Below, one piece after another: positions 7,691 through 17,950 of a stretch of 19,502 nt of DNA. How positions within the stretch are numbered: the first letter of the stretch is position 1; each line of letters opens with the position of its first letter. The translations under genes were made by a program, and so were the position numbers. Under the pieces are notes generated by a model that searched no databases, was not told where the DNA came from, and was given only the letters and a program-made list of their open reading frames with translations. This stretch comes from Jimgerdemannia flammicorona (lineage: Eukaryota > Mucoromycota > Endogonomycetes > Endogonales > Endogonaceae), in assembly GCA_003990745.1 (NCBI GenBank), contig RBNI01002151.1, positions 1 to 19,502 on the forward strand. The letters run 5' to 3'.

Positions 7691-9537
7691 GCGAGCTTTG
7701 TGGAGATAGTGCAGGGGAGACAGCAGGCTTCTGGGCTAGAGGGTTGGCTGAAGAAGAGCAAGGAGATGGAGAAGACAACAGTTTGTAGGAGTGTAGCCCT
7801 TGGTGGTGGGGGCAGTGGAGCTGGGGGAGTAGTGGCTGGGGTGAGCATGATAGCTAATGGTGACAGAACTGCCAATCTGGAAAAAAATCCAAATGTGACT
7901 GCTGATGGCATGGCTGAGAGGCAGGGGCTTAGAGGGTAGGGGGATTTGGTGGATGGTGTGATGGGCCAGCTGTAGCCTCATTGCTCAAAAAGTTGATCTT
8001 GGCATTTGTGATTACACTGTGCTTCTGGGGTCTAGCCATGATGGTGAAAATGATACTGGGGCTTATTGCTAAGTAAGTGGCTGGAGCAGCATCAGTAAAG
8101 TTTCTGAAGGGATTAGAGGGAGTAGAGGTGGGCTTTGAGGAGGCTGAGCCTTTGGAGGAGGTGCTGAAGGTTGGTTTGACTGTTGGGGAGGTGTGTGTCC
8201 CTATGATGCATTGCCTGAAATGGAATCCCAGGGTAGTACAACTGCTGATGAAAGGAGTGCCTATGGTGACAGCAGTGGAGATAAGAAAGAGGGTCAAGGA
8301 GGTTATGACAGAGTATGGTGAGGTAGTATATATCAGATTCAGGGTCTGGGAAGGGATCTTGCTCAGAACTGAATATATTGATGTGCAGATTTGGCTATCA
8401 GGAAAGGAAGCTACCAGGAAGGCAAGGGACTGACCATTGGGGATGGTCTGGAGGGTGATCCTTTGTAAGGTGACAAGAGTGATGGGGAGTGAGAAGGAGG
8501 AAGAGAATTTGTTGGAAGTACTGGAAGAGATGAGTGGTGTAGTGGAGTGGTGGGCAAAGGCTTGGAAGACTTTTGTGGAGTCAACACACTTGGAGGTGGT
8601 GGATGGGAAGCAGATTTGAGTGGACAAGGGGTAGTGGGAGAGAGCTCAGGGATGAAAGTGTCAGAAGGAGCTGCTGGCTAAGCTAGAAGGTAGACCACAG
8701 AAGGATGCAGGTGGAATAGTGGGAACAGGGAGTGCCAAAAAGAGTGTCTGGGCTGGCGAGGGTGGTGGGAGTGCAGGGAAGGAGACAGGAGTGGACAGGA
8801 AAGTAGCTGGCAATAACCCATATGCTGATGGTATGTCTGAGATCTGGGAGGAGACCTGGGAGGGATCGCCTACCCCTACTCTGCTTATAGGCATGGTCCA
8901 GCTGCCTGAAGCAGAGTGGTGGAGGATGTGCCAATGCAGAGGGCCCAGCAAGTGCAATGTGGAGTTCTCAAGGTGGTGAATGGAGGACATGGGGTGGTGG
9001 TTGGAGAGGAGGAGCTGGTGGATATCCCAGAGGTGTGGGATGAGTCTGCAAGTGCTAGGGCTGATACCACAATGTTGGATGGTGGGAGACCAGTGACTCC
9101 TGGGGGGAAGGAGGTGGGGAACCTACTTTGGATGTGCTGAATAATGAATAACCTGGTGGCTGAAGAGTTGGGAGAGGTGGACTTGAGAGTGATAAGTGAT
9201 GAGCATTGGGCATGGGTCTTGCAGAGTGGAGTTGGCTTTGAAGGTGGAAATCCTTGCTGTGTATCTGGAGGAAGAAGAATATGATGTGAATAAGGAGTGG
9301 GAGGCAGAACTGGCAGGTGTTGCTGGGGAGAGGGCTAAATACTGCTAGACCAAGCATTATAGATTGCAGCTCTGGCAGGAGGCCAGCCTGGAGTACCATG
9401 AGGAGTTTGAGGAGAAGGCAGATAGGGAGATTAATGAGCTATTGGCTGGCCTGAAGGCTCAGAGGGCTGAAGAGGAGGATTTGACTGCAGAACATAATCT
9501 GGACAGGGCACAAGAGGAGGTGAATATGGAGCAGTAG
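7688..9537 (+). pseudogene. LINE ORF1 protein, decayed
   Basis: ORF1 proteins of LINEs bind the element RNA and chaperone it. A plausible start is ATG 7688 (MASFVEIVQG...), open to 7939. The frame then changes, and frame 1 holds a coding-like run from about 7942 to 8979 with stops at 8074, 8431 and 8617. This run includes GVPMVTAVEIRKRVKEVM, GEVVYIRFRVWEG, YIDVQIWLSGKEATRKA, which resembles the RRM-like core of some ORF1 proteins. A cysteine-containing end (WWRMCQCRGPSKC) might be a degraded knuckle. Frame 3 takes over to about 9235. Frame 1 then gives an acidic, probably coiled-coil end (YHEEFEEKADREINELLA, AQRAEEEDLTAEHN) stopping at 9537. The long opposite-strand ORFs here are shadows. Confidence 0.65.
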
Positions 9538-9586
9538 AGATAGACAGGATAACATACCACACTTTATCATGAATAGTACAACCAAC

Positions 9587-10250
9587 ATTTTTTCTTTGAA
9601 CTTGAATGGGTTATGGGGTACTTCTTGATATGGGAACATTTTTACTAGGCTAAAGAGATTGGTGGCTGATCTCTTTCTCTTGCAGGATGTCAGGTGCAAG
9701 GAGGATTTAGAGAGGCTGGAATGGACGAAGGAATGGGGAGGTGAGGCAGTTTGGAAGGGCAAGATTGGGATTCTAGTTCAAAAAGGCAGAGGGGAGATAT
9801 AGAATATGAGGAGCTGGGGGGATAGATTGGTCTGGAGAGAGTAGATATGTACAGATTGGGAGTCAGTCACAGTGGGCTCCTGTTACTGTTCTGTAGTGCA
9901 GAGTGAGTATGTGGATTGAATGAAGGGTCTTCAGGAGAGTGGGGTCCTTGCAGAGGCTGGGGTGGATATACTTGGTGGAGACTTCAATATGGTCCAGGTT
10001 ATACAGATAGATAGGACAGATGGTGGATGGGGAGCTAAGAGTAGGAGTAGAGGACTGGTAGCATGAGAGGATGTAGAAAGGTTGAGTGCTCTGGTAGATG
10101 CTGGTAGGGAATATTGGGGGGATAGGAGGGTATACACACACTGGGTGGTGGGCCTGGGGACGAGAATTGACTGGATGTTGACAGCTAGCTGCTGGGGATT
10201 GGATGTTTGGAAGTTGCTAGAGGTGGAATGGTGTTCTTAGTCTGATCATT
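9587..10250 (+). other. APE-type endonuclease domain of ORF2
   Basis: Frame 2 has SLNLNGLWGTS (N of the SxNVNGLR motif; R read as W, CGG to TGG), RLKRLVADLFLLQDVR (LQE expected, here LQD), GGDFNMV at 9974-9994, GTRIDWMLTAS near 10158-10190, and SDH at 10241-10249. These are the ordered catalytic blocks of AP-endonuclease-like LINE nucleases. GDFN and SDH are intact; the metal-binding Glu of LQE is Asp, which may be a family trait or a mutation. Confidence 0.88.
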
Positions 10251-10959
10251 GGGGGCTATTAGGGCAGGGGCATTTTGGGGGGAGTGGGGATGGGTGTGGA
10301 CATTGGCACCTCAATTCCTCTTTATTAGATGATAGAATCCAGTGGGATGAGTGGACAGAAAATATTCAACTGAGGATGGAGAACTGGAGGCAGAAAGGTG
10401 CCCTGGTTAGTGTTTGGTGGATGAGAATGAAAGAGGTGGCCAGGGTCTACTGGAGTGAGACTGGCAGGGAGGCTGGGAGGCAGAGGAGGTGACAAGTGAG
10501 ATGGGCTTCTATTAGACTAACCAGACACTTGTAGGACTGGGCAGGACTAGCAACAGTGGAGAGGGGAGAGGATTAGTGATTAATAAGGGTAAAAATGGAG
10601 GTTGGAGAATTACAATAGGTGCTGCAGGATGAGGAGGAGGCAAGGGTGCAGAGCTTGGCAGCACAGCTTTATTGGCAGAGTTTGGAGGAAGGGAAGAGGC
10701 CCTCTAAGTATCTCACAAGAGCCCTTTAGGCAAGAAGGGTTAAGCAAAGGTGGGAGGGAGTACTTGACTCTGATGGTGTACTGGTGCATGGTATACAGGA
10801 CATTCTTGGTTCATTAAAGGAGCAATGGAGTGGATTGTGGAGTGAGGAGGAGGGTGGAGCTAATGCCACTGATATTGACATGGCATTGGAGGATTGGCAT
10901 CCTCCACAAGTGAATGGGCTGGATGACTTGGTGTTGTCAGTATGAGAGGAAGTGATCCA

Positions 10960-11900
10960 CCAGGTTTTGCTGCAACAACTCTGGGTATGGCACCTGGGGA
11001 GGATGGTCTGCCCTGGGACTTCTGGAAGAAGATGGTGGGAGTCCCAGGAGTACTAGGCAAGATGACAGCATTGTGTGACTTTATACTACAGACAGGGAGA
11101 TAGGTGGGAGTGCAGGATCTAGGGCTGGTGACATTACTTTACAAGAACAAAGGAAGGCAAGAGGACTGGAAGAATTGGCAGCCAATTATACTGCTGGACA
11201 TGGACAGAAAATTGGTGACTAAGGTGGTGGTTGCAAGGCTACAGAAGGTGGCCCAGCAAGTCTTGGGTGTTGAACAGAGGGGCTTTATAGGAGACTGGCT
11301 TATTATGGATGGCACAGACTGGGTATATGGAGTTATCGAAGGACAAGCTTGTAGACTAGATGGGTGACTGGTCTTCATGGACCAGGAGAAGGCTTATGAC
11401 TGGGTGTTGCAAGTCTGGCTGGCAAAAGTACTGGATAGGACTGGGGTACTGCACCAGTTCTGGTCAGCAATGGTCAGCCTACTGGAAGGGAGTAGGGCTG
11501 TGCTCATATATAATAGACATTGAGGGGTAGCATTTCCTCTGAGTAGGGGTGTACCCCATGGGGACCCACTGTCCCCAATTCTATATATACTTTCTCTGGA
11601 GCCCTTAATGGACAGAATCAGGATGAAGATAGTGGGGCTCTCTATCTTTGGGATTGGGTGGAAAGTAGGGGCCTTTGCCAATGATATGGTGGTTGGTCTG
11701 GGGTCTATTGCTGATATCAAGGAGCTCAAGAAGACAGTGGAATGGTATGAGGAGAACTCTGGGGCTAAACTCAATTAGCACAAGAGTGAAACAATGGTGT
11801 TGGGCAATTGTCTGGTGAGAGGAGATGTCATTGGAACAATTGTCCCTACTGGTGAGACAGTATAGTACTTAGGTATCTATCTGTCAGTATATGGGTCAGT
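10960..11900 (+). other. Reverse transcriptase domain of ORF2
   Basis: Frame 1 reads MAPGEDGLPWDFWKKM, VTLLYKNKGR, NWQPIILLDMDRKL, ARLQKVAQQVLGVEQRGFI, FMDQEKAYDWV (motif A, Asp kept), RGVPHGDPLSPILY, AFANDMVV at 11671-11694 (FADDMVV expected), LN*HKSE and V*YLGIYLS. This order is that of non-LTR RTs, and DQEKAYD is common in fungal LINEs. The first Asp of FADD is Asn at 11680-11682. GCCGAT to GCCAAT is a CpG to CpA change. Confidence 0.92.
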
Positions 11901-12693
11901 ACTACCTAGACTTTGGTGGGAGCAGAGAGTTCGAATCTGGGGAGAGGCCCTGTGGAGCTGGGGGGGTTGCCACTTGTCTCTTGCAGGGTGTATCTCAATT
12001 TTGAATATCTATTGGCTGCTGAAGTTATGGTATCTGACATATCATCTGGACTTCCTGGCCTGAGTAGTGAAGAGATTATTGAAGCAGGCCAAGGGGTGGA
12101 TTTGAGCTGGAAGTAGGAGTCAGATCAGTTGGGAGGTCTTATCCTTACTAGTGGCAAGAGGAGGGCTTGGAATGGTTGACATTCCAAAGAGATTACACTG
12201 CTTGAGAGCATGGTGGTTAAAGAGAGCAGTGGAGTTGAGAGTGGGTGGTTGGGTACCCCTATTGCAGAAGGTCTGGGAGATGAGGTCCTCACCAAGAGAC
12301 TCAATGGGAGATCTCTTATCATTGGTTGGGCTTCAGAATACTGCTCAACTGAGGTACAAAGACTTCTGGTGGGGAGTTACAGAGGGGGTGCACTGTATTG
12401 AAATTCTTTAGCAGGGTAATAATGGAGAGGTGGCTTGGGACCCAGCAATGTGGAGATGGGACTGAGTGCTACTGGGAGGCATTTTCTTAATTGAGTTCAA
12501 TATTAGTGAGGGGGTAGATTGCCAAAGGGGACAAGGCCAGGATCTGTGGTCAAGCAGATGGCAGGGAGTGGGTATTGGTGAAGATTGGAACTGGTATAGT
12601 ATTGGGCCTTGAGTGCTGAGATGCAGAGATGGATGCCGCTGAAGTACTGATTGGTCTGGTGGCAGGAATGTAATGCTCAATTTCCACTTAGGT

Positions 12694-12800
12694 CACCTTA
12701 CCGAGGGGGGTTGCTTTGACTGTGAGGAGTGCCACAATGTAGGGCAGGAATGGAGATATGTGCAGATATCTAAACATTGGCTAGGAGAGTGTAAGATACT
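12694..12800 (+). other. C-terminal Cys/His motif of ORF2
   Basis: The frame gives GGCFDCEECHNVGQEWRYVQ, then ISKHWLGECK. A CX2C pair followed by H-X4-C fits the zf-RVT-like finger found after RT in many plant and fungal LINEs. Zinc-binding residues look intact although the rest of ORF2 is broken. Confidence 0.6.
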
Positions 12801-13209
12801 TGGTGACTTTTGGTAAGCTATTGAGAATCATTTAGGAGTAGTGTGTAGGGGAGAGGGTGTGAGGAGTTGGTGGGAGGATTTGAGAGATAGGCTGGTAAGG
12901 GGGGTGGGAAAGGAGTGGCTTACCTTAGGCTGGGTTTTGGCAATATGGGTGGGACTGGCCAGTCACTGGCTGTTTTTTTTTGAAGATGGAAGGAGAATAG
13001 GCTTGGAGGACCAGTTGCTGCATTGGTATAGCCTTATGGAGGATGCCTTGACAGGCTGGTGGTTTGGTTGGGGGTTGCAGAGTGGTTGAAGTTGTTGCTT
13101 AGTGGAGAAGATCTGTAGGCAGAGTGGGGGGAGGGTGAGAGTAGTGGGTGAGAAGGTGGTCTTTATTCATGATTATGTGGGGAGAGGCCCCCCTATGGGG
13201 ATTGGATAG

Positions 13210-13275
13210 TGAGAGGAGATACTGTAATCTTATAATAATAGATTGATAATAAATGGCAGAGTCCAAGTAACTAGG
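13210..13275 (+). other. LINE 3' UTR
   Basis: This 66-base stretch after the last ORF2 codon is AT-rich and ends in GAGTCCAAGT-ACTA just before the A tail. The same ending precedes the A tail of the third copy at 19395-19502 (-), so it is a conserved 3' end and possibly the RT recognition site. Confidence 0.65.
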
Positions 13276-13296
13276 AAAAAAAAAAAAAAAAAAAAA
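13276..13296 (+). other. LINE poly(A) tail, 21 A
   Basis: An uninterrupted run of 21 A closes the LINE. It marks the strand and the 3' end. The last A may belong to the target site. Confidence 0.92.
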
Positions 13297-13350
13297 TTAT
13301 TATATATAAATTATATAAGGAATACTGTCTACAGAATTATTATATAGAAT

Positions 13351-13800
13351 TTGCCTATTTTTGGAGATCATTATACTATACAGAGAAATTGCCCATCACT
13401 CAAGAAGAAAACTACTAAATTATCGGACTACTTGTCCTATACAAATCACTACTTACACTCAAGAACCATCCAAATAAGGAAACTGTCAGAATTGCCTACT
13501 GTATCCAGATTTAATTATTATATTACTAAATACCAACAAGAATACCAAGAAATCTTAGAATATTTTTTTACTTTTAAAACAAAGTACCTGGTGCCTCAAA
13601 TCAAACTATGTCAATCTTCAACCTTATAATTTATCTAATTTATCTCTATTGAGCTGATATGTTACAGTATATATGACAATAGTTATATCTGAGCTCTGAT
13701 TGAAGGTAATAGTGCTATAAAGATTTTATAGCTAAAATTAGACTACTATATTGGCTGTAAACAGAACCCCAGAGTGAGATTTCAGACTATATAATAAGAA
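13351..13800 (+). pseudogene. Unrecognised decayed reading frame
   Basis: Frame 1 is open from 13351 to 13626 and then continues with scattered stops (TAA, TAA, TGA, TAG) to about 13800. Readable pieces include KKKTTKLSDYLSYTNHYL, TKYQQEYQEILEYFFTFKT and LDYYIGCKQNPRVRFQT. Base use is unlike the LINE next to it and like the gypsy elements. It lies directly after the LINE insertion, so its upstream part may be before 7440. I do not recognise a family; a retroelement gag or a transposase piece are both possible. Confidence 0.4.
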
Positions 13801-14190
13801 GAATTCTAAATGCTCTAAACTTTCCAATTCTTTTTTTTCCCCATTAACTTAAATAAGTAGTGAAATAAATAATGAGTTGAGGTATATTGGAGTAAGTGAT
13901 AAGTCAAGATAATGTCAAATAACTAAAATGAGTAATAGCAGATGTTAGAATGAATAGTAGAGAGTATATTAAGTATTGGGCCCCCTCTCTCAAAAAAAGA
14001 ATCTTTGGAAGTCAAAAAAGAAGGACAATATTAGGCTATATAATAAGAAGAATTCTAAAAGCTTTGAATCTTCTATTTTATTTTTCTTCCCTATTAACTA
14101 GAATGAGCTGCAAAATATATTGAAAAAGTAACAAGTTAAGATAATAATAAATAGCTAGAGTAAGTGATAGAAAATACTAGAATGAATAGT
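13787..14190 (+). repeat. Direct repeat, two copies 249 bases apart
   Basis: CTATATAATAAGAAGAATTC starts copies at 13787 and 14036. Both then have a pyrimidine run, CCCTATTAACT or CCCATTAACT, and a series of AATGAGT/AATAA words ending in TAGAATGAATAGT (about 13950 and 14190). The copies differ by many substitutions and small gaps. They could be an old tandem duplication of a non-coding element end. Confidence 0.6.
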
Positions 14191-14241
14191 TTACATATTA
14201 AGCAATAGTTTTCTGAGAGTAGAAGTGAGTATAGTATTATA

Positions 14242-14640
14242 TGTAACAAAGTTGATAAATAAAAAGGTAATATATCAAATATGTTCAAATATAAAAAAAA
14301 GAGATATTATGATTAAATATTAAAATTTAAATATTTGAATTTAAAGATTCAAATTGATTCAAATTGATCTAGATTAATCCAGATTAGATCATAAGATAAA
14401 TATGAGTTAATTCAAATATATTATATGATTAATATAATTAATCTATTTGGAGTATTAGTGCTTTCTTATTTATAGTATATAATATATCAGATCTCAACTC
14501 TAGTATAAGATATATGAGTGATCTAACTATTTATCAATAAAGAATATTGTTTTTTTATTTATATATAGATTTTTTTGATGAGATCAAGATTGTGTAGATT
14601 TTTATTAAAAGAGAACTTAGACTATATAGGCTAAAACTCT
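14242..14640 (+). repeat. Weak LTR candidate, very AT-rich
   Basis: The block begins near TGTAACA (14242) and has short repeats (ATTCAAATTG twice at about 14348-14367), an inverted repeat GATCTA...TAGATC (14366-14390), TATA-like words near 14470-14490 and AATAAA (14536-14541). These would fit U3-R, but in such AT-rich DNA they may be chance. I found no second copy. Confidence 0.25.
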
Positions 14641-16240
14641 CTCCCATCTCCCCCCTCCACCTACTCCTCTATTGTCCTTGAGCTATAGAGAGAACCAGTT
14701 ATCTGACAATCTCAGCTATATAAGAGTAGTGTTACATATCTCTGTTCCAATAATATATATACTTGACTTATATATTTATCAGAGCTAGATCATCAGTTTA
14801 AGACTATGAGAGTATATTTATATATTAAATCCAGTAATATCAAAACTGAATAATATAACCCCCCCCTGACTCCAAATAAAAGTCAGAGGCAAAGAAAACC
14901 CCTCTAACTAACTAATAAGAAGAAGAACAGATTCTGGTAGGTGAGTAAAGAAATTATATATAACTCTCTCAAAAGTACTGACATATAGACTAAGTTCTAA
15001 AAAAATTTCAATCTTACTCTCTAACTCTATGGGTCTTATTTATATTATTATATCAGCTCTCAGTTACAATCAGATACTGCTAAATGAGGAAGGTCCTATT
15101 TTTCAAATCTGTAGACCTCAATTGTATTAATATTTCAGCTCTTAGTTTTAGTTGGGTATAGCCAGGATACTGATCACTATACTATTTCATCTTATACCAA
15201 TCAATCAAAAGGCACCACTAAGATAATATCTGCTATAATTCCAATAATAGCCTCCAGTTTGATATCTGACTGATTTACAATTATCACTCTTTCTTTTATC
15301 TATAATAGTCATCTTTTCTCCCATTCTGACCCTATCTAAAAAGCAGTTATCTATATCAGAACTATGCTTGCTAGAAAGCTCAGCAAAACTCAGAGAGCTT
15401 TACTATAGATACTGATAATATATAGATAATCTATACTAACATTTGATGCCCAAGGTTAGATAACTCTCTATATAGCCAATAATATACTATAATGATAACT
15501 TATTGGTAATTACAAAAGAAAGTAGGTGCTACACCAAAATGATATAACTCTGTTATAGTCAAAGATACCAGAAACTATAAAAATGAAAAAGAAGTACTAA
15601 TCTAATACTAATAAAGAGATAACTCATTACTATTATCTCTCTCCTACTACTCTGTAACAGATACAGCAAATCAACTTAGGGTAGAGGAGGAAAAAGTTGT
15701 GAAAAAGAAACTTAGAAGATTATCTACTAAAACCTTATAACAGGTATGGTAGTAGAGAAAGAAATGAAAAAGAATATTACTATTATTTGTTTTAAAGGTA
15801 ATAATATTAATCTCAGATTTCTTTAACTTTATAAATAAATCTATAGAAGTGACAAAAGATTTATATTCACTTATATTGACATATTCTAGAACTAATGAGC
15901 ATAGGTTTCTTAGAATAGATATATAGTATATAATTATATATATATTATATATATACATATACTAGTTATTACTAGTTGAAAAAATATATATATTACTTAT
16001 ATCTATTATCTTAAATTTCTTATAAAAAACTTCTTTGACTTCTTTGATCTTGTTGAGATAGCAACTTGATATATCAATATATAACTTATACCATTCTATC
16101 AGATTTATTATATTCATCAGTAATATATAAAATATACAACCTATGAAACTTCAGTAAAATATTTCTCTTTTATTATACAGATTATGAGCCTCACTAGCAC
16201 AAGACAGCAATAGTATATAAAACCTCTTTAAAATATACTA
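14640..16240. other. AT-rich region, no gene recognised
   Basis: Both strands are full of stops. C-runs at 14644-14656 and 14860-14867 and TA-rich microsatellite-like sequence near 15918-15958 stand out. A 95-codon minus ORF (15671-15958) has the low-complexity make-up expected from AT-rich noise. Given the high TAG/TAA/TATA content this is probably another hypermutated element too far gone to name. Confidence 0.45.
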
Positions 16241-16248
16241 TGCTAGAA

Positions 16249-17404
16249 ATGTCTGATAAGCAGCCTAGTAATATAATACTAAAATGAATATGACAATCAT
16301 GAGTGTTTTTATTTATTGTAATAGTGACCTCAGAATAATGATATCAGCACAAGAGACAGCCTTTCCTTGAAAGCCACCAGCTCAGAGCATAAGAAGATCA
16401 TATGGCATTACTTACCCAGGCTACAAGATGAGCAATGATGACCAACTGTGAGTCATTGTGACTACAGTACAGGCATCTTGAGGAATATAAAAGAAGGATC
16501 AAAGAACTACAGTAGGAGCAACTCAATATGACCCACCAATTCCAAAATAGCTCAAAGACTTACCACAAAAAAAATGCCTGCTGCTTGCCAAACCTCAAGA
16601 TCAAGGAACCACCAAGGCACCTCAGTTGAAGAAAGGATATTTCAAGACAACAGAAGAGCTATGAGGACCTGCACAAGAAGGACTTCTAGCCTCAACCTAG
16701 ATACTAGAGATCCTTATCACTTTATGCTCTACTGCTGTGAAATGGAAACAAGGATAATTATTGTTATCAAATGCCTCCAAATGTGGCAGGAATATGAAAT
16801 AGAAAACCTTCTCTGCCAGGAGTTCCCACAGACCAGCCCCCAAGAGTTACAAGATGCCACTCCCATAGATATATATAAAGCAAGGATAGCTAAGAAGATT
16901 CAACAGATCTTCAGGTATGCACTATAGTTGATCTCTAACTTGGAGTATGTTAGAGTCTCAGATTTAAGAGATCTATCAGCCTGCTATATCAATGCACTAG
17001 AAGCCAGGGTGGCTACAGAAACCCAGTCTGATACATATTACCCTCAATAGTGATAAAGTAGAAGACTTCGGGCATCCCATCCTCCAGGACAACTCAGATC
17101 ATTTCCTGCAAGGATTTATCTCAGTATTCCAAGGCCTAAGCATCCAGGCTAGACCTCCCCAAGCCCCACATTTGTTCCCTATATAGTGGAAGAGAACCTC
17201 ATAGACTGGAGAGCTCCAGACCATCTTGTTCTTGCTGCTGCCAAACATGATGACATCATCAGTGATGATGTCATCCTGAGTGACATACATGAAGCACATG
17301 CAATATGTGATCTACACAATGAGATAGATGAAATATTCATAGACCTCATCTCCTTCAGCAATGATGAGGATGAAGCCTCCATAGTCCTGAACTTTCTGCT
17401 CTAA
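16249..17404 (+). pseudogene. Unrecognised decayed ORF with coiled-coil start and acidic end
   Basis: Frame 1 from ATG 16249 shows MSDKQPSN and, after stops, EDHMALLTQATR*AMM and a likely coiled coil RHLEEYKRRIKELQ*EQLN. At an A run (about 16565-16573) the coding-like frame changes to frame 2 and keeps to TAA 17402-17404 with five stops (16925; three near 17048-17056; 17147). Pieces include IVIKCLQMWQEYEIENLLCQ, KARIAKKIQQIFRYAL, VRVSDLRDLSACYINALEAR, and an Asp-rich end (DDIISDDVILSDIHEAHAI). Upstream stops fit CGA to TGA and CAG to TAG. About 385 codons in all. No family recognised; it ends right before an LTR candidate, so it may be the last ORF of another retroelement. Confidence 0.5.
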
Positions 17405-17409
17405 ATCCC

Positions 17410-17711
17410 TTGGTTACACTGAATTATGTCAGCATACTTTTCCTGTGTAACAGCTGTTCCTCCACTGGCATTCTGACCTTGTATGACTCAGAATTATTCC
17501 AGCACCTTTTTTCTATATCACTGAAATTATACCAGTATCCTGAATCTGTGCAACTATCTGTACCCATACTAGAACTTGGCAGTTTTCTGTGTTCCAGCTT
17601 TTTATTTAGTTATTGGAATTTATATTTAGCTTTATATCTTGGCAATCATTGAATTATATTTTGTATAAATACCCTTCTTATTTACTCTGAAATAAAGTCA
17701 GTTCTAGTTCA
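17410..17711 (+). repeat. Candidate 5' LTR of family C
   Basis: The stretch has no long coding frame, contains TATAAATA at 17664-17671 and AATAAA at 17691-17696, and lies upstream of a gag frame in the same direction, as a 5' LTR should. Possible ends are TGTCAGCATAC (about 17426) and TTCTAGTTCA (17711). I could not identify a primer-binding site or a second copy, so the limits are tentative. The 80-codon ORF inside (17410-17652) is probably chance. Confidence 0.4.
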
Positions 17712-17950
17712 CTTACCCACAATCCCTTGAAAGCAATCTAAAGAGATAACAAGACAGTTTAAAGATAAGAAGTTTGAGGACTATAAGATCTTGGGAAGGC
17801 TCCCCAATAAGAACTTGCTTATAACAAACTTGAGTTAGTCTAAGAGATATACCTTGAAGAGAATCTGACATATTTGAAGGACTCAGCGACCACTATATGA
17901 CAACTTAGTGTCCATTGGCTGATGATTCAAGATAAATCCCTCACTTTCAA
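17712..17950 (+). other. Leader between LTR candidate and gag
   Basis: I see no clear coding frame here. The length is reasonable for the untranslated leader of an LTR element, where packaging signals would lie. Confidence 0.35.

Larger units (their letters stand above)
9569..13209 (+). pseudogene. LINE ORF2: APE endonuclease, reverse transcriptase, C-terminal zinc finger
   Basis: The start is taken as ATG 9569 because the endonuclease homology begins 6-8 codons later and ORF1 stops 31 bases before. One frame runs from 9569 to about 10950, then a single frameshift leads to frame 1, which continues to TAG 13207. Total is about 1,210 codons, usual for such ORF2 proteins. The protein would nick target DNA, prime on it and copy the LINE RNA. 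In-frame stops include TSxYGNI (TGA for CGA), LNxHKSE (TAG) and RLDGxLVF (TGA). The catalytic FADD box is FAND. The segment 10590-10950 (KRPSKYLTRAL, DSDGVLVHGIQDILGSLKE) is the link between endonuclease and RT. Confidence 0.9.
7443..13296 (+). mobile_element. LINE (non-LTR retrotransposon), near full length, inactive
   Basis: The element has a G-rich 5' region, ORF1 (7688-9537), ORF2 with APE endonuclease, RT and a terminal zinc finger (9569-13209), a short 3' UTR and a 21-A tail (13276-13296). The layout fits fungal LINEs such as the Tad/L1-like groups. Base composition changes sharply at about 7555 and 13210: inside, the sense strand is rich in G and poor in C, while the flanks are AT-rich. 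The 5' end is uncertain: 7443 if the weak direct repeat 7432-7442 / 13296-13306 is the target-site duplication, about 7555 if composition marks it. Several stops and at least three frameshifts rule out activity. Confidence 0.9.

Noticed and set aside
7929..8627. Minus-strand ORF of 232 codons, the longest in the window
   Set aside because: It lies antisense to LINE ORF1. The strand is C-rich and G-poor and has lost most stop-forming words through the skew, so a long open frame arises by chance. It has no domain and low-complexity Ser/Thr/Pro content.
15671..15958. Minus-strand ORF of 95 codons rich in Ile, Tyr, Leu and Phe as a membrane protein
   Set aside because: The composition follows from the TA-rich sequence at 15900-15960. 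There is no supporting motif or context.
17179..17382. Minus-strand ORFs at 17099-17382
   Set aside because: They are shadows of the plus-strand frame ending at 17404, which connects in the same frame to the segment from 16574.
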